This document shows positions 27,539-38,556 of a stretch of DNA of 64,000 nt, piece after piece. The notes under the pieces are model-generated. The model ran no database searches. It was not told the origin of the DNA and worked only from the letters and a program-made list of their open reading frames with translations. A program made the translations under genes and the position numbers. The DNA is from Paraburkholderia phenazinium (lineage in GTDB: Bacteria > Pseudomonadota > Gammaproteobacteria > Burkholderiales > Burkholderiaceae), in the NCBI RefSeq assembly GCF_900141745.1, contig NZ_FSRM01000002.1, positions 310,001 through 374,000 of the forward strand, written 5' to 3'. Each line of letters starts with the position of its first letter. Within the stretch, counting starts at the first letter, position 1.

Positions 27539-28288
27539 GTGAGCAAAATCTCAGACAAAGTGGCTTCGTCATCTCCGTTAGTGAAGCGTGCATCGTTCGC
27601 GAAGCTGGCAGGCGTTGCAGCGCTCGTCCTCGGGGCAGTCGCCGTGCAGCGCGTGGCAAACTCCGCGGAAGCGGCAACCCAGGTCCCGCCGCCCGCGCAG
27701 GACGAGAAAGTCACCGCGACCCATAGCGAAACCGCGGTGTTCGCAGGCGGCTGCTTCTGGGGCGTGCAAGGCGTGTTCGAACATGTGCGCGGGGTGAAAC
27801 AGGTCGCGGCCGGCTATAGCGGCGGCGCGGCCAGCACGGCGCAATACGAAACCGTTAGCGGCGGCGATACCGGTCACGCTGAATCAGTGCAGATCACCTA
27901 CGACCCGACGCAGATTACCTACGGCCGGCTGCTGCAGATTTTCTTCTCGGTTGCACATAACCCGACCGAACTGGATTACCAGGGCCCAGATCACGGCACG
28001 CAGTATCGTTCCGCGGTGTTCCCGGTCAATCCGGAGCAACGTATCGTCGCGCAGGCGTATATAGCGCAACTCGACAAGGCGCATGTGTTTTCGCAGCCGG
28101 TGGTCACGCGCGTAGAGAACTTCAAGGGCTTTTACCCTGCGGAAAACTATCACCAGAACTTCCTCGTGCTGCATCCGGACTATCCGTATATCGCCATCAA
28201 CGATTTGCCCAAGGTCACCGATCTGAAGAAGATGTTCCCGGATCTCTATCGCAACGATCCGGTGCTGCTAAAGGTTGCTTCGTCATAG
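27539..28288 (+). CDS. msrA: Exported peptide methionine-(S)-S-oxide reductase MsrA
   Basis: A protein of about 249 residues with an N-terminal hydrophobic export/anchor segment (KLAGVAALVLGAVAVQ) followed by the MsrA domain. The catalytic motif GGCFWGVQG and the substrate-site AENYHQNF are intact. It reduces the S-sulfoxide of methionine, complementing MsrB. The start is read as GTG at 27539 because AGGTGA sits 6-7 nt upstream; a GTG at 27530 is the alternative. It is the third gene of the periplasmic repair set, 62 bp after the DipZ-type gene. Confidence 0.93.
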   Translation: MSKISDKVASSSPLVKRASFAKLAGVAALVLGAVAVQRVANSAEAATQVPPPAQDEKVTATHSETAVFAGGCFWGVQGVFEHVRGVKQVAAGYSGGAASTAQYETVSGGDTGHAESVQITYDPTQITYGRLLQIFFSVAHNPTELDYQGPDHGTQYRSAVFPVNPEQRIVAQAYIAQLDKAHVFSQPVVTRVENFKGFYPAENYHQNFLVLHPDYPYIAINDLPKVTDLKKMFPDLYRNDPVLLKVASS

Positions 28289-28333
28289 AAGGGCACGTTA
28301 CGCTGTATCCTCAGGAAGATGATCGTGTGCTTG

Positions 28334-28374
28334 CGCAAGTTGGACACCTCCTCGCAATGAGGTGTCCAGCTTGC
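28334..28374. repeat. Long perfect hairpin after msrA
   Basis: TGGACACCTC (28341-28350) and GAGGTGTCCA (28359-28368) pair perfectly around an 8-nt loop, and GCAAGT/GCTTGC extend the stem to 16 bp with one G-U pair. There is no T-tract. It could terminate the msr operon, or be a relic of an insertion-sequence end, since TGGACACCT-like ends occur in some IS3-type elements (inference from memory). Confidence 0.5.
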
Positions 28375-28478
28375 TGCGCGAGCACGCGGGAACCTGCGGA
28401 GTTGGTAGGATTCAGAGTTCTGGTGCGGTTCACTGTCCGCGGCGGTCGCCGCCCGCTGCCACCTCTCTGCGACTAAAA

Positions 28479-29417
28479 ATGAAAAAACGCTTCGCGCAAG
28501 TCCTTGGTATGGCGTTGGCCACCCTGTTCGTCATGGGACAGACGTGGGCCGCCGGTTCGTTCTACGTCGATCCCAACTCCGAGCCCGCCGTATGGGCTCG
28601 CAATCATGCGGACGATCCGCGCGCGGCAAAAATCACCGAGTCGATCACACACGTGCCTACCGCCCAATGGTTCGGTAGCTGGAACAAGGACGTTCATGCG
28701 GCAGTAAGTGAGTTCGTGGCTGCCGCCGACGCCGCGCACCAGGTGCCGATCCTCGTCGCCTATAACATTCCCAACCGCGACTGCGGCGGCGCGTCTGCGG
28801 GCGGAGCCGCGGATGCCGACGCCTATCGCGCATGGATCGAGGCGTTCTCGCAAGGCATAGGCAAGAACCAGGCGGTCGTTGTCGTCGAACCGGATTCTTT
28901 GGCGCAGTTCGACTGCCTGAAGACCACCGACGCACAGGACGCCCGGCTGAACCTGCTGAGCTATGCGGTATCGCGCTTGCGGCTCAACGCACCGGCAGCC
29001 GACATCTACCTTGACGCCGGCAATGCTCACTGGACTGCTGCGGATGTCATGGCGAACCGTCTGCACGATGCAGGCATCGGCGAGGCGAAGGGGTTTGCAT
29101 TGAACGTGTCGAATTTCTACCCGACTCAGGAATCGATCGCGTATGCGAACGCAGTGAATGGCGTTTTAGGGAGCAGATTCGGCTATACGAAGCCAGTTGT
29201 GATCGACACCAGTCGCAACGGCAACGGTTCAAATGGCCAGTGGTGCAATCCGGCCGGCGCGAAACTGGGCGAGCCGACCGGCGACGCAACAGGTCAGATC
29301 CTGCTTGCCTGGATCAAGAACCCTGGCGATTCCGACGGGCCTTGCGGCGTTGGACCGACTTTGAAAGCGGGGGTATTCAGCCCCAATCTGGCAGTTCGGT
29401 TGATTGAGGGAAACTGA
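28479..29417 (+). CDS. Secreted glycoside hydrolase family 6 (cellulase-type) enzyme
   Basis: A 312-residue protein with a Sec signal peptide (MKKRFAQVLGMALATLFVMG, cleavage near TWA-AG). It matches the GH6 signature V-x-Y-x-x-P-x-R-D-C-G-x-x-S-A-G-G (residues 93-109, with D101) and carries the catalytic-acid motif VVVEPDSLA (D139). DAGNAHW and W-C-N-P are further GH6 landmarks. GH6 enzymes cut beta-1,4-glucan by inversion. There is no cellulose-binding module or linker, so this is a minimal catalytic domain. The start at 28479 is chosen by the signal peptide; the in-frame extension to 28362 runs through a hairpin. The ribosome-binding site is weak. Confidence 0.9.
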   Translation: MKKRFAQVLGMALATLFVMGQTWAAGSFYVDPNSEPAVWARNHADDPRAAKITESITHVPTAQWFGSWNKDVHAAVSEFVAAADAAHQVPILVAYNIPNRDCGGASAGGAADADAYRAWIEAFSQGIGKNQAVVVVEPDSLAQFDCLKTTDAQDARLNLLSYAVSRLRLNAPAADIYLDAGNAHWTAADVMANRLHDAGIGEAKGFALNVSNFYPTQESIAYANAVNGVLGSRFGYTKPVVIDTSRNGNGSNGQWCNPAGAKLGEPTGDATGQILLAWIKNPGDSDGPCGVGPTLKAGVFSPNLAVRLIEGN

Positions 29418-29423
29418 CAAGCC

Positions 29424-30323
29424 CTACCGCGTCCCCAACTCCCGCGCCAGCGTCATGAACAACGCCTCCTGCGGCGACAGCTTGCCGGCGCGCAGCACCA
29501 TCCACATGGCGGAGCGTGCGGCTTTCCCACGTAGCGGCCGGTATGCCACGCCGTCCACATTGATGCTGCTCAGAGAGGCCGGCACGATCGCCACCCCGAG
29601 CCCGGCCGCCACCAACGCTACGATGGTGGCCGACTCCCGTGCCTCCTGGGCAAGCCGCGGCGCGAACCCCGCTTGCTGACACAACGCGATGATCTGGTCG
29701 TACACCCCTGTGCCACGCTCGCGCGGATACATCACGAAGCCCTCGTCCTTCAGGGCTTCGATGGAAAGCGCACTCTCTCGCGCGGCGAGCGGATGCTGCG
29801 CAGGCAATACGACCACGAGCGCATCCTCGAAAAGACGCGTGACTTGCAGCGACGACGGCAAATCCGGCGATGTCATGCCGCGCACAAACGCCACCTCCAG
29901 CCGCCGCTCCAGCATCGCCGTCAACTGCTGCTGAGTGGTCAGTTCTTCGAGCCGTAAGTGCACCTCCGGCAGGCGGCGGCGGAATTCGAAGATCAACTTT
30001 GGGATGACCGAGCCGAAGGCAGCCGAACCGGTAAAGCCGACGCGCAGCTCACCGAGTTCGCCCAGTTGCGCCCGCCGCGCCACCTCACCCGTGCGCTCCG
30101 CCTGCGCCACGAGTGCGCGCGCCTCGGGCAACAGCGCCTTGCCGGCAGCCGTCAATTCCACGCGCCGGTTGCTCCGGTCAAACAGGCGCGCACCTAGTTC
30201 GTCCTCCAATACGCGGATCTGCTGGCTCAGCGGAGGCTGCGCGATGTTCAGGCGTTGCGCTGCCCGCCCGAAATGCAACTCTTCGGACAGCACGATGAAA
30301 TAGCGAATGCGGCGGAGATCCAT
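29424..30323 (-). CDS. LysR-family transcriptional regulator
   Basis: A 299-residue LysR protein with an N-terminal winged helix (FGRAAQRLNIAQPPLSQQIRVLEDELGARLF, given in part) and a substrate-binding domain beginning LRVGFTGSAAFG. It is divergent from the MFS gene at 30428, an arrangement like the ynfL-ynfM pair of E. coli, so it probably controls that transporter and itself. A 9-bp inverted repeat lies immediately before its start codon. The effector is unknown. Confidence 0.92.
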   Translation of the reverse strand: MDLRRIRYFIVLSEELHFGRAAQRLNIAQPPLSQQIRVLEDELGARLFDRSNRRVELTAAGKALLPEARALVAQAERTGEVARRAQLGELGELRVGFTGSAAFGSVIPKLIFEFRRRLPEVHLRLEELTTQQQLTAMLERRLEVAFVRGMTSPDLPSSLQVTRLFEDALVVVLPAQHPLAARESALSIEALKDEGFVMYPRERGTGVYDQIIALCQQAGFAPRLAQEARESATIVALVAAGLGVAIVPASLSSINVDGVAYRPLRGKAARSAMWMVLRAGKLSPQEALFMTLARELGTR

Positions 30324-30324
30324 G

Positions 30325-30360
30325 ATATCGATTATGTATCAATTCCAGTCGAATCGATAT
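30325..30360. promoter_or_regulatory. Inverted repeat in the LysR/MFS divergent region
   Basis: ATATCGATT (30325-30333) and AATCGATAT (30352-30360) are perfect 9-bp arms separated by 18 bp. A second imperfect dyad, ATCGAT...ATCAAT, lies inside. Spacing and AT-richness suit LysR tetramer binding, and the site touches the LysR start codon, which suggests autoregulation. Confidence 0.6.
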
Positions 30361-30427
30361 TGGACTATGGAACGAGCCGGCGTCATTATTCAGTCTTAAG
30401 GAAATGGCACACGGAGTTACAGGAATC

Positions 30428-31711
30428 ATGGGAAAGCACGACGTCAATCTGCTGACGCCCAACACGATGGCCGCGACGCTGGCCGCCGGCGAGGCGCCTC
30501 GCGCTCACGGGACGGCAGGCAAAATCGAGCACGGCACGCCGGCGTTCTGGCAAACCAATTTCGCCCTGTTCGCAGCCGGCTTCGCGACCTTCGCCTTGTT
30601 GTACTGCGTGCAGCCGCTAATGCCGCTCTTCTCCGCAGACTTTCATGTCAGCGCTGCAGGCGCGAGCCTCTCCCTTTCGCTGACCACCGGGCTGCTCGCG
30701 GTTACCATGCTCGTGGCAGGCGCGCTGTCGGAGGCATGGGGCCGTAAGCCGATCATGGTCGCGTCGCTGATGCTCTCGGCGGTGCTCACCGTCGTCTGCG
30801 CCGCGGTGCCGCACTGGCCGACCTTCCTCGTCATGCGCGCACTGATGGGAGTCGCGCTCAGCGGCCTGCCGGCGGTCGCAATGGCTTATGTCGGCGAGGA
30901 GATGCATCCGCGTTCACTCGGTCATGCGATGGGGCTGTATGTCGGCGGGACCGGCCTGGGTGGCATGGCCGGCCGTCTGTTGACCGGCGTCATAACCGAT
31001 GTCTGGGGATGGCGTTCCGCGGTGCTGGTGATCGGCGTGCTGGGCATACTGAGTGCCGCCACCTTGTGGCGCTTCTTGCCGCCGTCACGCCACTTCGAGA
31101 AGCGGGAACTCCGCCTTGCGCCGCTCGCAAGAGCCTTCGGCACGCACCTGCGCGATGGCGTTCTGCCGTTGCTGTTCGTCGAAGGCTTCCTGCTGATGGG
31201 CAGCTTCGTCACCGTGTACAACTACGTCGGCTATCGCCTGATTGCCGCTCCGTTCTCGCTGAGCCAGACGAAGATCGGCCTGATTTTCGCGGTGTATCTA
31301 TTCGGTATCGTCAGCTCGGCCTGGGTGGGTAGTCTCTCCGGCAAGCTCGGAAGGCGGACTGTGTTGCCCGCCACGCTGATACTGATGCTCGCGGGAACGG
31401 CCATGACGCTGTCGAACCAGCTCTGGCTCATCATCCTCGGAATCACCGTTTTGACGATCGGGTTCTTTGGCACACACTCGATTGCCAGTGCGTGGGTCGG
31501 CGCGCGAGCGCAGGTCAGCAAGGCACAGGCATCGTCGCTGTATCTGTTTGCGTACTACCTGGGGTCGAGCGTAGTCGGGTCGCTCGGCGGGGTGTTCTGG
31601 AATCTGCGTGGATGGCATGGTGTAGTTGCGATGGCTTGCGCGCTGCTGCTGTTCGCGATCGTTATCGCGCTGTGGCTCTACCGCACGACGACGCAACCCG
31701 CACAACGTTAG
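30428..31711 (+). CDS. MFS transporter (YnfM-like)
   Basis: A 427-residue major facilitator protein with about 12 hydrophobic segments. GALSEAWGRKPIMV is the loop 2-3 signature, and VGGTGLGGMAGRLLTGVI resembles the motif C region of drug:proton antiporters. It is likely an inner-membrane exporter of small compounds under the divergent LysR gene. ATG codons at 30404 and 30428 are both in frame; the upstream one has its AAGGA only 2 nt away, so the second is preferred, with moderate certainty. Confidence 0.88.
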   Translation: MGKHDVNLLTPNTMAATLAAGEAPRAHGTAGKIEHGTPAFWQTNFALFAAGFATFALLYCVQPLMPLFSADFHVSAAGASLSLSLTTGLLAVTMLVAGALSEAWGRKPIMVASLMLSAVLTVVCAAVPHWPTFLVMRALMGVALSGLPAVAMAYVGEEMHPRSLGHAMGLYVGGTGLGGMAGRLLTGVITDVWGWRSAVLVIGVLGILSAATLWRFLPPSRHFEKRELRLAPLARAFGTHLRDGVLPLLFVEGFLLMGSFVTVYNYVGYRLIAAPFSLSQTKIGLIFAVYLFGIVSSAWVGSLSGKLGRRTVLPATLILMLAGTAMTLSNQLWLIILGITVLTIGFFGTHSIASAWVGARAQVSKAQASSLYLFAYYLGSSVVGSLGGVFWNLRGWHGVVAMACALLLFAIVIALWLYRTTTQPAQR

Positions 31712-31895
31712 GTTCCTGTCCCGAACGAGGGAAAAAGAGCGTAAGCCAGGCCACACTATTTCATCTGTAACGGAACTGATCACGTTTGATTGCCGACTTG
31801 GCTGAAGAGATCGTGGGACCCGTGCTAGCATTTCCCCACTCTCATCGCGTTGTCGTTCGAGTGATCTAAATTTCGTTGTGTGTCTGGAGGTTGTC

Positions 31896-32144
31896 GTGGC
31901 GTTGGAACATCGTGGCTTTCGAGTAAATGTTGACGTGGTGCCGGATGAACTCGGCGTGCAGTGGATTTGTCGGGCGCTGATCGAGCGCATTGATGGCGAT
32001 AGCAAAAAAGGCGCGCCGGTCGGTCCCGAACTGACCATTCCTCGAGTCAAGATCGATCCGCTGATGGCAATCAGCACGCTCGAGCACAGGTCCACACTGT
32101 TGATCGACGAATTCTGCGAGCAGGGTCAAGCGGTAGCGTCCTGA
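31896..32144 (+). CDS. Small hypothetical protein
   Basis: An 82-residue acidic soluble protein with no signal peptide or membrane segment. I do not recognise the family. The start is read as GTG at 31896 because GGAGG ends 5 nt upstream; this gives MALEHRGFRVNVDVV at the N-terminus. Its last 19 bp overlap the end of the convergent regulator gene. Codon usage looks native and the ribosome-binding site is good, so I regard it as real. Confidence 0.6.
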   Translation: MALEHRGFRVNVDVVPDELGVQWICRALIERIDGDSKKGAPVGPELTIPRVKIDPLMAISTLEHRSTLLIDEFCEQGQAVAS

Positions 32145-33088
32145 CCTTTGAAACTCTGCCGCCACACCGTTGGCGAGACACTAAACGCTCTCCTGAAGTG
32201 AAGCCGCAGTGACTCCGGCGATCCGAAACCGGCAAGCACCGCAATCGCATCCACTGAGTGATCGCTGGTCTCCAGCAATCGCTGCGTCAAGGCCAGCCGC
32301 TCGTTCAGCAGCCACTCACCGACTGTCATGCCGGTCAGTTGCCGGAATTGCCGGGTGAAGGTACGGCGAGTCATCAATGCCTCGCCGGCGAGGCTGTCCA
32401 ACGTGTGCGCTTCGTCCAGCGTACCGCGTACCTGATCGATCAACCCTGACAGCCGCGATTCTCTCGCGGTTGCCGGCATAGGCTGCTCGACGAATTGCGC
32501 CTGGCCGCCCTGACGATGCGGCGGCACGACGAGGCGTCGCGCCAGGCTGTTGGCAGACTCGGTCCCGTAGCGCTGGCGCACCATGTGCAGACAGCAGTCG
32601 ATGCCAGCCGCAGTGCCCGCGGAAGTCAGCACGTTGCCGTCCTCCACATACAGCACATCAGCGTTCACCGTGACCATGGGGTAGCGTTGCGCGAAATCGC
32701 GCGCATACGCCCAATGCGTCGTAGCGCGACGTCCGTCCAGCAGTCCCGCTTCCGCCAGCACATAAGCGCCGAGACAGAGGCCGACAATCTGCGCACCTCG
32801 TCGCTGTGCAGCGACCAACGCCTTAAGAAGCGGTTCTGGCGGCCGTTCCTCGATGTCACGCCAGGTCGGAACGATGATCGTATCCGCCGTCTTTAAAGCG
32901 GATAAACCGTGACTTACGCCGAGGGAAAAACCAGCCGTCGTATTGATGGCGCCAGGCTCGGCTGCGCAAACCTTGAATTTGACAGGCGGCAGGCCCGGAT
33001 GAGGCTCACCGAACACAACACAAGGTACGGAGAGGTGAAACGGACTGATCCGGTCGAACGCCACGACGGCGATGATAGGTTGGGACAT
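32126..33088 (-). CDS. GlxA-family regulator (DJ-1/PfpI-like domain + AraC helix-turn-helix)
   Basis: A 320-residue protein. Residues 1-190 form a DJ-1/PfpI-type fold with the nucleophile-elbow Cys in VGLCLGAYVLAEAGLL and the TTHW block; residues about 215-315 are an AraC-type HTH domain ending SLRLHFRRAFSVSPTVWRQSF. Such proteins sense a metabolite through the first domain and activate transcription. It is divergent from the isochorismatase-like gene at 33211, its most likely target. The start follows CAGGTGCATCC. Confidence 0.92.
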   Translation of the reverse strand: MSQPIIAVVAFDRISPFHLSVPCVVFGEPHPGLPPVKFKVCAAEPGAINTTAGFSLGVSHGLSALKTADTIIVPTWRDIEERPPEPLLKALVAAQRRGAQIVGLCLGAYVLAEAGLLDGRRATTHWAYARDFAQRYPMVTVNADVLYVEDGNVLTSAGTAAGIDCCLHMVRQRYGTESANSLARRLVVPPHRQGGQAQFVEQPMPATARESRLSGLIDQVRGTLDEAHTLDSLAGEALMTRRTFTRQFRQLTGMTVGEWLLNERLALTQRLLETSDHSVDAIAVLAGFGSPESLRLHFRRAFSVSPTVWRQSFKGQDATA

Positions 33089-33210
33089 GGATGCACCTGA
33101 CGACGAACCCGCAATGGCCCGATCTTACCGGATATTGTCATGACGGCCACTTCCGTTGAAAGGCCGGATGGCGAAGAATGCATCTATCCCGACCTCACCT
33201 GGAGTCCATC

Positions 33211-33729
33211 GTGTCCAAACAAGCGTTGATCGTCATCGACCTGCAGAACGATTACTTCCCTGAAGGCAAATTCCCGCTATGGAACGCCGACGCCACTCTG
33301 GCCAAAACCGAAACTGCGATCGCACAGGCCCAGGCGAAGGACATTCCGGTCGTTCTGATCCAGCACGTTGCTGACAAGACCAAGGGTACTGCACCGTTCT
33401 TCAACGAAGCGACGCCAGGCGTCGAAATTCACCCACGCATACTCGCAGCCGCGCCGGATGCACCTGTCGTCATCAAGTCTTTTGCTGACGCGTTCCACCG
33501 CACGACACTCGAGGAAACGTTGACGCGACTGGATGCCGAAGAACTTCTGATCTGCGGAATGATGACGCAGAATTGCGTCACGCACACGTCGATCTCGAAG
33601 GCAGCGGAGAAGTATTCCGTGAAGATTCTGGCCGATTGCTGCACAACCGTAACCGAGATGATTCACCTGATCGCGCTTAGCGGTGTATCGACGCGTGTTG
33701 AATTGGTGCAAGCGAAGGACGTGCTCTGA
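33211..33729 (+). CDS. Cysteine hydrolase (isochorismatase-like)
   Basis: A 172-residue protein of the isochorismatase-like hydrolase superfamily. The catalytic triad candidates are Asp in VIDLQNDYF, a Lys near residue 80, and Cys in GMMTQNCVTHTS. Family members hydrolyse amides, nicotinamide or isochorismate; which one is not evident. The start is taken as GTG at 33211, preceded by CTGGAGTCCATC; the ATG at 33178 has no ribosome-binding site. It is divergent from the GlxA-type gene, which probably regulates it. Confidence 0.9.
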   Translation: MSKQALIVIDLQNDYFPEGKFPLWNADATLAKTETAIAQAQAKDIPVVLIQHVADKTKGTAPFFNEATPGVEIHPRILAAAPDAPVVIKSFADAFHRTTLEETLTRLDAEELLICGMMTQNCVTHTSISKAAEKYSVKILADCCTTVTEMIHLIALSGVSTRVELVQAKDVL

Positions 33730-33748
33730 CAGGGCCGCGTTGCCGCGC

Positions 33749-33783
33749 AAAAAAAAGCGGCCGTTCACAGCGACCGGCCGCTT
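33749..33783 (-). terminator. Intrinsic terminator of katG
   Basis: AAGCGGCCG (33755-33763) pairs with CGGCCGCTT (33775-33783). On the minus strand the stem is followed by a run of seven or more T, so it terminates katG. It lies in the convergent gap and may also stop plus-strand transcripts. Confidence 0.85.
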
Positions 33784-33823
33784 CACACTTCAGCTTAAGA
33801 ACTTTAAAACCTGACCACCAGGC

Positions 33824-36031
<2,208 letters not shown>

Positions 36032-36209
36032 TCAACTGCTCGGCTAAGCTTCGACTACTCAACCCAGTTTAGCGTTCGAGCGCGCACTGCGAGTATTAAT
36101 TCTTCCAAACGGACTGATAGCCGAAGCAGCAACGGTTTCAAGGTGCAGGTGCAGCAAAATTCCGGCGTCAATCTCGAGACATCGCCCGCTCCCAAAGTGT
36201 CAACACGGC

Positions 36210-36650
36210 TCAACCGCCCGGAACGCCCTGAGGAAATGCACCGAGTTGCCTGAATACCGAAAGCCAGTCTTCGATATGCCAGGTCTTGGCGACCAGGCCA
36301 TCGCGGATTTCATGAAAGGAATGAATCGCAAATTTCACTGGCTTTGCAGTAGCCTCGATACCGAGCAGCTTGCCTGACTGCGTACCACTCACTTCCGCCC
36401 GGACGGCAACGCGATCGCCGTGAATGAGCACGTCCAGCAGCTGAATCGACATGTCGGGCAACGCGCTGTCGATCCTTGCGAAGACCGCGGTCATCTGATC
36501 CGGTCCCGGCTGGGCACCTGCAGGCTCGGGAATGTACTCCCAATCGGCAGCGACCACCTGACGCAATAACTCGACGCTCCTGCGCGAAAACGCATCGTAA
36601 AGCCGAGCGATCAGGTCCCGGGTTGCCTGCTCATCCAAAACGGTATTCAT
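36210..36650 (-). CDS. NTF2-like / SnoaL-type small protein
   Basis: A 146-residue protein with the alpha+beta cone layout of SnoaL/ester-cyclase-like NTF2 proteins: helix LIARLYDAFSRRSVELLRQV, a sheet region DRVAVRAEVSGTQSG, and FAIHSFHEIRDGLVAKTWHIEDW near the C-terminus. Members are small hydrolases, isomerases or scavengers, so no reaction can be named. The start at 36650 is set by CGGAGGCGTCACC; the frame upstream to 36701 is not needed. Confidence 0.75.
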   Translation of the reverse strand: MNTVLDEQATRDLIARLYDAFSRRSVELLRQVVAADWEYIPEPAGAQPGPDQMTAVFARIDSALPDMSIQLLDVLIHGDRVAVRAEVSGTQSGKLLGIEATAKPVKFAIHSFHEIRDGLVAKTWHIEDWLSVFRQLGAFPQGVPGG

Positions 36651-36772
36651 GGTGACGCCTCCGGGCGACGAGAGTCTCGATTGATCACTGAAACGGAACA
36701 CACCTGATCCACTACGCAGCGCTCTCCATAAGATAGCGCAATCTGGTCGTCGACGTCACAGCGCGCAGAGCG

Positions 36773-37659
36773 TTACGCTGCGGGGGCGCTTGCGCGGGCA
36801 ATCTCGAGAATCAGCGAGGTCATCGCCGAAAGCGGCCGGCCGCGCCGGGTAATGGCGACGATACGCCGGCGCATCACCGGCTCCTCGATCGGAATACGTT
36901 TAAGTTCGTATTCGCGCAGCAACTTTTCAGGAATCAGACTGGGCAAGATGCACTGACCGTTGGTCAGCGAAACGAGTTTTAGCATCGCATCCACTGTCTC
37001 GACTTCAGCCGCGACAGTGGCATTGAAAGCCCGGCTATGCAGCATACGGCGCAACGCATAGCCTGCGGGAAAGACGACCAGCGGAGGGTCTCTTCGTTCA
37101 ACGAGACACTGGCGAGTGTCGCAAACCGCGAATTCTCGTGCACCACGAAACTCATTTCCTCCTCGAACAGCGGAGTGATTTCCAGCTCGTCGGAGGCGAC
37201 CGCCGAATCGTAGACGAAGCCGATCTCCGCGCGGCCCGCCTCGACCAGTTCAACCACGCCGGGCGAGCTGCGTCCGAGCAATGCGACGTTCGCTTTAGGC
37301 CGCTGCGCCATGAATCGCGCCACCACCTCGGCCATGAAGTAGTAGCTCAGCGTATGAATGGTTGCGACGTTCAGGCTGCCGGCGGTCACGCCGTGCTGGT
37401 CGCGCAACTGTACTAACGTGCTATCGACCAGCTGATACGCCGAGGATGCAGCCTCCAGCAGTTTCTGTCCGGCCTCGGTGGGCTCGACGCCACGCCCGTG
37501 CCGCACGAAGAGCGGCTGACCGATGTAGCTCTCGAGGCTCGAAAGCTGCCGGCTCAGACCCGATTGCGTCAGCGATAGCGCCTCGGCCGCAGCGGACAGC
37601 GACTTGCTGTTCGCGATCTCAACAAACAGGCGCACCTGGTGATCGACGTTGGCTTTCAT
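36773..37659 (-). pseudogene. LysR-family regulator broken by a single frameshift
   Basis: The N-terminal frame (start 37659) encodes the LysR DNA-binding helix (SLSAAAEALSLTQSGLSRQL) and most of the effector domain up to SVSLNEE. From about 37095 the correct sequence continues in another frame (DPPLVVFPAGYALRRML onward) to a stop at 36773. The total of 887 nt is one short of 296 codons, a normal LysR length, so a 1-nt deletion explains it. It lies 101 bp downstream of the aldolase gene on the same strand and was probably its regulator. It is a true pseudogene or a sequencing error; codon usage on both sides is intact, so the break would be recent. Confidence 0.8.
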
Positions 37660-37760
37660 TCGGTCTTCCTGGCATTGCGTGCGGCTGAACGGCGCCGCAA
37701 CCTTTAAGCGATTCGCGCTTCTCCTGCCGGCACTATGCCACGCCTAATGAAACCACCCCC

Positions 37761-38516
37761 TCACGTCCGGTCCGCCTGACGGCACCAGTAATCGAACGTA
37801 CCCTTCACGATCGATTGCTTCAGCAGATAATCGTGTGCCTCGGCCGCGAGGTCGTCGGGCACCGGCGTAATCGGACCAAACACACGTGCCCGCACCTGCA
37901 TGCGAGCTGCCCGCTCCAGGTACACAGCGAGATACGTAGCCTCTTCGACGTACGCACCCGTCGCGAGCTGGCCATGATGTGCCAGCAGAATGCAACGCTT
38001 GTCGCCGAGCGCCTTCGAAATGATCACCCCTTCCTGATCGGCGATCGGTACACCGGGCCAGTCGGCCAAAAACGCGCAGTCATTATGCAGGGGGGTCATG
38101 TCCATCTGCGCGATCACCAGCGGCTGACGCGCTGCGACCAACGCGGACACATACGGCGAATGCGTGTGGATGATCGCATTCGTCTGCGGCCGCGCTTCGT
38201 AGACCCACAGATGAAAACGCGTCGCGGGATTGGCCATTCCCTTGCCGCTGATCGTGTTCAGATCGGCATCGACCTCGATGAAATCGTCGGGCGTCGCTTC
38301 ATCGAAGCCCAAGCCGAAACGCAGCGTCCAGTAGCATTTCGGCTTGTCTGACCGGGCCGTGATCTGCCCGGCCAGTCCCGCTTCCTGACCCGTCATCGCG
38401 AGGATGCGACAGGCGTACGCCAGCCTCTCCTGAAGCGTCCGATCCTGCGGCTTCAGGTTCTCCTTCATTTCCTGAGTCGCACGCTCGTCGAAATACTGTT
38501 TTGCTCGCAATTCCAT
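37761..38516 (-). CDS. Class II aldolase/adducin-family protein
   Basis: A 251-residue zinc-dependent aldolase-fold protein. Metal-ligand motifs are IIHTHSPYVSAL (H-x-H) and LLAHHGQLATG (third His). The family includes L-fuculose- and ribulose-phosphate aldolases and 3-oxo-tetronate-phosphate decarboxylases. The start at 38516 follows GACGGAGGCAGTC, and the earlier frame that would overlap the upstream SDR gene is rejected. It is the second gene of an apparent SDR-aldolase operon opposite the IlvD-like dehydratase, which suggests sugar-acid breakdown. Confidence 0.85.
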   Translation of the reverse strand: MELRAKQYFDERATQEMKENLKPQDRTLQERLAYACRILAMTGQEAGLAGQITARSDKPKCYWTLRFGLGFDEATPDDFIEVDADLNTISGKGMANPATRFHLWVYEARPQTNAIIHTHSPYVSALVAARQPLVIAQMDMTPLHNDCAFLADWPGVPIADQEGVIISKALGDKRCILLAHHGQLATGAYVEEATYLAVYLERAARMQVRARVFGPITPVPDDLAAEAHDYLLKQSIVKGTFDYWCRQADRT

Positions 38517-38556
38517 GACTGCCTCCGTCGTCCAAAGTCCGCCAGCCGTCTGAACC

